Shown in pieces: positions 6,401 to 8,497 of a stretch of DNA of 8,497 bases. The DNA is from Candidatus Thorarchaeota archaeon (GTDB taxonomy: Archaea > Asgardarchaeota > Thorarchaeia > Thorarchaeales > Thorarchaeaceae), in the NCBI GenBank assembly GCA_004524595.1, contig SDOA01000149.1, forward strand, positions 1-8,497, read 5' to 3'. A program made the position numbers and the translations under genes. The notes below the pieces were generated by a model, which saw only the letters and a program-made list of their open reading frames with translations, was not told the DNA's origin and made no database searches. How positions within the stretch are numbered: position 1 is the first letter of the stretch; each line of letters begins with the position of its first letter.

Positions 6401-8182
6401 GTGGAAGAGGATAGGAAATGGGATTTATCAAAACTTGTGAAAGATACATCAATTGAAGGACTCACAAAGGAGTCGGATCTATTCTTCACTAAGGTGCAAA
6501 CGAAGATAGATGGATTACGAGAGAATCAGAAGGGAATAGGAGCAAAGCAGCTAGCTAACTACCTCATGGAAATAGAGGATACAGCAGAAGGAATCTACAC
6601 TATTGCTGCTTACTCATATTGCAAGTATGTATCGGACACAACATTGAATGAGAGTCAAGCTCTCATCGCCTTGTTTAGTAAATGCCGGAACAAGGGGAAC
6701 GAGTTACTAGAAGGCACACTCAATCAGATCCTTGGAAATGTTTTACTAGAACAGCCATCAATAATTGAAAGTCCAGAGATAGAAGAGTACAAACACCTTC
6801 TTGAACGTGCGAGCAAGGCACTCCCACACATTCTCTCACCCGTTGAAGAAGATCTAATCACCGAGAAGGATGCGAATGGAATCTCTGCAATGTATGACCT
6901 CTATCAGAGCTGGATTGGGTCACAAATGATTGATGTAGAGATTGATGGTGAGAAGAAATCAATCTCAGCCAATCACGCATTCTCACTGTTGATGGATGAA
7001 AAAAGAGAAACTAGAAAGTCTGTATCAGATGCGTATTTTGGATCTTTTGCAAGAGATAAGCTACTCCATGTCACTGCATTTCGTGCAATCTGTTCAGACC
7101 ATATCAAAATGACCAAACGACGAAAATGGCCTTCATATATGACTCAAAGCCTTAATGCCCAGGATGTAGATAAATCTACAATCGACTCCCTTCTAAAGAC
7201 TATAGAGACTGATTCTGAGAGCTATCAGAAATACATCAAATTGAAGGCTGAGTATTTTGGACAAGAGAGATTGCAAGGTTATGATTTGAGAGCTCCGTGG
7301 TTTCGGAAACCAGTTTGGAATAAAGACTGGTCAGAAGTGAAATCATCAGTATTTCAAGCATATCAGCAGTTTGATGAAGAGATTGGCTCATTCATTGATA
7401 CGCTATTCAGGAATCATCAGGTTGACTCTAAGGACAGGCCTGGGAGAGCAAGTACTGCCTTCGCATTTCCAGTTTTTGCTAAGAAGTCCTCGTTTGTATT
7501 TGTTACATACAATGGCACACTGAATGATGCATACATTCTGGCACATGAACTCGGACATAGTGTTCAAAGTTACTTCGCTGATACAAATCAACGGTTTCTA
7601 AATGCAGACTACTCACAATGCATAGGGGAAACGGGTTCTATCTTTGGTGAACTTCTATTTACTGAACAACTATTGAAGGAATGCAAGAGTGACGAGATGA
7701 GAGTAGAGATATTAGCCAAGGTACTAGACAGATTTTACCAATGGACATTTCATATCGGACTTTATGCGCTCTTCGAGCAGGGAATTTACGAGTTCCTCGA
7801 ATCTGGAGGTTATCTTGATACAGAGAAAGTGTTGGAGATATGGAGAGAGAGAAGGCAAGCTGTTTTTGGGAATACTGTCGATTGGAGTAACAACCTAGAC
7901 TACGATTGGGTAAGGTGGAATCAATTATTCATGCCGAATTTTAGATTCTACAATTACAGCTATAGTTTTGCACAACTCCTAGTCTTTGCACTCTACGATG
8001 ACTACAAAGAAAATCCAACTGATTTCAGCAAACGGTTCAAATTACTACTGAGTAGAGGAAGTAGCATGAGTCCGAAAGATCAGATTGCAGAAATGGGGTA
8101 TGATATTGCAAAACCAGACTTCTGGAAAATAGGAATCAGACGAGCGGTAACTCTGACCGATGAATTGAAGAAATTGTTATGA
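6401..8182 (+). CDS. pepF: M3B-type metallo-oligoendopeptidase (PepF-like), copy 2
   Basis: This 593-aa paralogue of peptidase 1 has the same expected activity on short cytoplasmic peptides. The zinc site is HELGH at 382-386 with E383 as general base, and the third ligand is E410 in CIGETGSIFGE, one residue closer than in copy 1. The tyrosine-rich region YNYSYSFAQLLV again starts at Y517. The opening is MEEDRKWDLSKLVKDTS. The start is GTG; no in-frame ATG lies in the short upstream stretch. A T-rich box (ttttttaca, about 6361-6369) would place transcription start roughly 10 nt before it, so the mRNA is almost leaderless. Its leader is unlike those of peptidases 1 and 3, so regulation may differ. 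All catalytic residues are present in both full copies, so both are probably active. Substrate-contacting regions vary, which suggests divided specificity. The gene symbol is family-level. Confidence 0.92.
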   Translation: MEEDRKWDLSKLVKDTSIEGLTKESDLFFTKVQTKIDGLRENQKGIGAKQLANYLMEIEDTAEGIYTIAAYSYCKYVSDTTLNESQALIALFSKCRNKGNELLEGTLNQILGNVLLEQPSIIESPEIEEYKHLLERASKALPHILSPVEEDLITEKDANGISAMYDLYQSWIGSQMIDVEIDGEKKSISANHAFSLLMDEKRETRKSVSDAYFGSFARDKLLHVTAFRAICSDHIKMTKRRKWPSYMTQSLNAQDVDKSTIDSLLKTIETDSESYQKYIKLKAEYFGQERLQGYDLRAPWFRKPVWNKDWSEVKSSVFQAYQQFDEEIGSFIDTLFRNHQVDSKDRPGRASTAFAFPVFAKKSSFVFVTYNGTLNDAYILAHELGHSVQSYFADTNQRFLNADYSQCIGETGSIFGELLFTEQLLKECKSDEMRVEILAKVLDRFYQWTFHIGLYALFEQGIYEFLESGGYLDTEKVLEIWRERRQAVFGNTVDWSNNLDYDWVRWNQLFMPNFRFYNYSYSFAQLLVFALYDDYKENPTDFSKRFKLLLSRGSSMSPKDQIAEMGYDIAKPDFWKIGIRRAVTLTDELKKLL

Positions 8183-8262
8183 TTTTGAAGTTGTTCTTCG
8201 TCATGGGTCGCGAAATCTTCGGACCTGAGTATCTTCCGTACAGGCAAGAGAAGCAGATGTAG
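8179..8262 (+). CDS. Putative 27-aa (or 19-aa) peptide mini-gene in repeat copy 7
   Basis: The 19-residue core MGREIFGPEYLPYRQEKQM starts at ATG 8203 and ends at TAG 8260-8262. An in-frame ATG at 8179 overlaps the TGA stop of peptidase 2 (ATGA) and would add MILKLFFV, a short hydrophobic leader, with translation coupled to the peptidase. Other copies do not conserve this extension, so the ATG at 8203 may be the real start. The ORF is intact and nearly synonymous with copies 4 and 5. Confidence 0.5.
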   Translation: MILKLFFVMGREIFGPEYLPYRQEKQM

Positions 8263-8315
8263 TTTCAACTTCCAAATCGAGAGGGTGGGTTCTCCGCTCT
8301 TTCACTTTTAAAAAA
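8196..8315 (+). repeat. Intergenic peptide repeat, copy 7
   Basis: A full-length copy between peptidases 2 and 3, with the conserved post-ORF tract. The hairpin GAGAGG (8279-8284) / CCGCTC (8294-8299) has one mismatch and is weaker than in copy 4. The sequence continues at 92% identity with the copy 4 region into the next peptidase gene. Confidence 0.85.
8306..8315 (+). promoter_or_regulatory. TATA-like promoter of M3 peptidase 3
   Basis: TTTTAAAAAA lies at the same distance from the ATG as the box of peptidase 1, in a conserved 99-bp leader. Predicted transcription start is about 8335-8339. Confidence 0.5.
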
Positions 8316-8361
8316 CCTACACTTTTTACTCGGTTAATACATCCACTTGTGGGTCATTGTT

Positions 8362-8497
8362 ATGGATGAGGAGCGGACATGGGACCTCTCGGTCTTGGTT
8401 GAAGACACCTCTATCGAGGGAATGAAACGAGCTGCTGATTCAAGAATCTCAGTACTCAAGGATGCTGTAGAAGATCTGAGAAGCGTAGCAAGTGAAC
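8362..8497 (+). CDS. pepF: M3B-type oligoendopeptidase, copy 3 (5' end only)
   Basis: This gene is cut by the window end after 45 codons (MDEERTWDLSVLVEDTSIEG, then MKRAADSRISVLKDAVEDL). The first 20 residues are the same as in peptidase 1 except I11V, and carry the WDLS family opening. After residue 20, identity to peptidase 1 drops to about 6 of 25. The catalytic region lies outside the window, so the family is inferred from the shared N-terminus, the identical leader and its place in the array. The real gene could still be a pseudogene or a fusion. Confidence 0.75.
   Translation, partial: MDEERTWDLSVLVEDTSIEGMKRAADSRISVLKDAVEDLRSVASE

Noticed and set aside
780..8315. CRISPR-like array, because a repeat recurs many times.
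   Set aside because: Copies are separated by whole genes, vary in sequence and have no regular spacers, so this is a dispersed repeat.
780..8315. Miniature transposon (MITE-like) element.
   Set aside because: I find no terminal inverted repeats or target-site duplications around copies, and all copies share one orientation. The short TACA/TGTA pairing inside the peptide frame is too weak.

Overview
The window looks archaeal. TATA-like A/T boxes lie at promoter distance upstream of several genes, some Shine-Dalgarno-like sites match GGTGA/GGAGTG, GTG and TTG starts occur, a putative S-layer-type secreted protein carries N-glycosylation sequons, and a small membrane protein carries a eukaryote-like treble-clef zinc finger. 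Moderate A+T content and gene-sparse spacing would fit an Asgard-type (for example Thorarchaeia-like) or other uncultured archaeon. No rRNA or other marker gene is present, so this placement is an inference.

Left part (1-2434). Three minus-strand genes: a two-TM protein with a C-terminal HIT/MYND-like zinc finger, a class I SAM-dependent methyltransferase, and a roughly eight-TM membrane protein of unknown function. About 355 bp with no recognisable gene lies between the first gene and the first clear repeat copy. Middle (2726-3283): a plus-strand, membrane-anchored extracellular beta-sandwich-like protein starting at TTG. Right part (3489-8497): an array of M3B (oligoendopeptidase F-like) metallopeptidase genes, two complete (593 aa each) and a third cut by the window end. 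A divergent double-GNAT acetyltransferase on the minus strand is inserted between the first two.

The most striking content is between the genes. A dispersed repeat of about 100 bp occurs in at least seven intergenic positions, plus a possible eighth at the left edge. All copies are on the plus strand, whatever the orientation of the neighbouring genes. Its core is a 19-codon reading frame with consensus close to MGREIFGPEYLPYRQEKQM, followed by a GAGAGG/CCTCTC-type hairpin and a T-rich tail in several copies. Where copies 3, 4, 5 and 7 differ, the changes are almost all synonymous third-position changes, the signature of a translated peptide under purifying selection. Copy 2 carries in-frame stops and copy 3 a frameshift. 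The window therefore appears to contain a multicopy family of peptide mini-genes, or multicopy remnants of the C-terminus of a longer gene, interleaved with tandem oligopeptidase genes.

How the genes work together is not settled. The M3 peptidases would cut short peptides in the cytoplasm. The neighbouring mini-peptides are candidate substrates or signals, and the acetyltransferase and methyltransferase could be modifiers, but this link is inference from proximity. The leaders and first 20 codons of peptidases 1 and 3 are about 92% identical, while the proteins diverge sharply after that point. This indicates mosaic evolution of the array.
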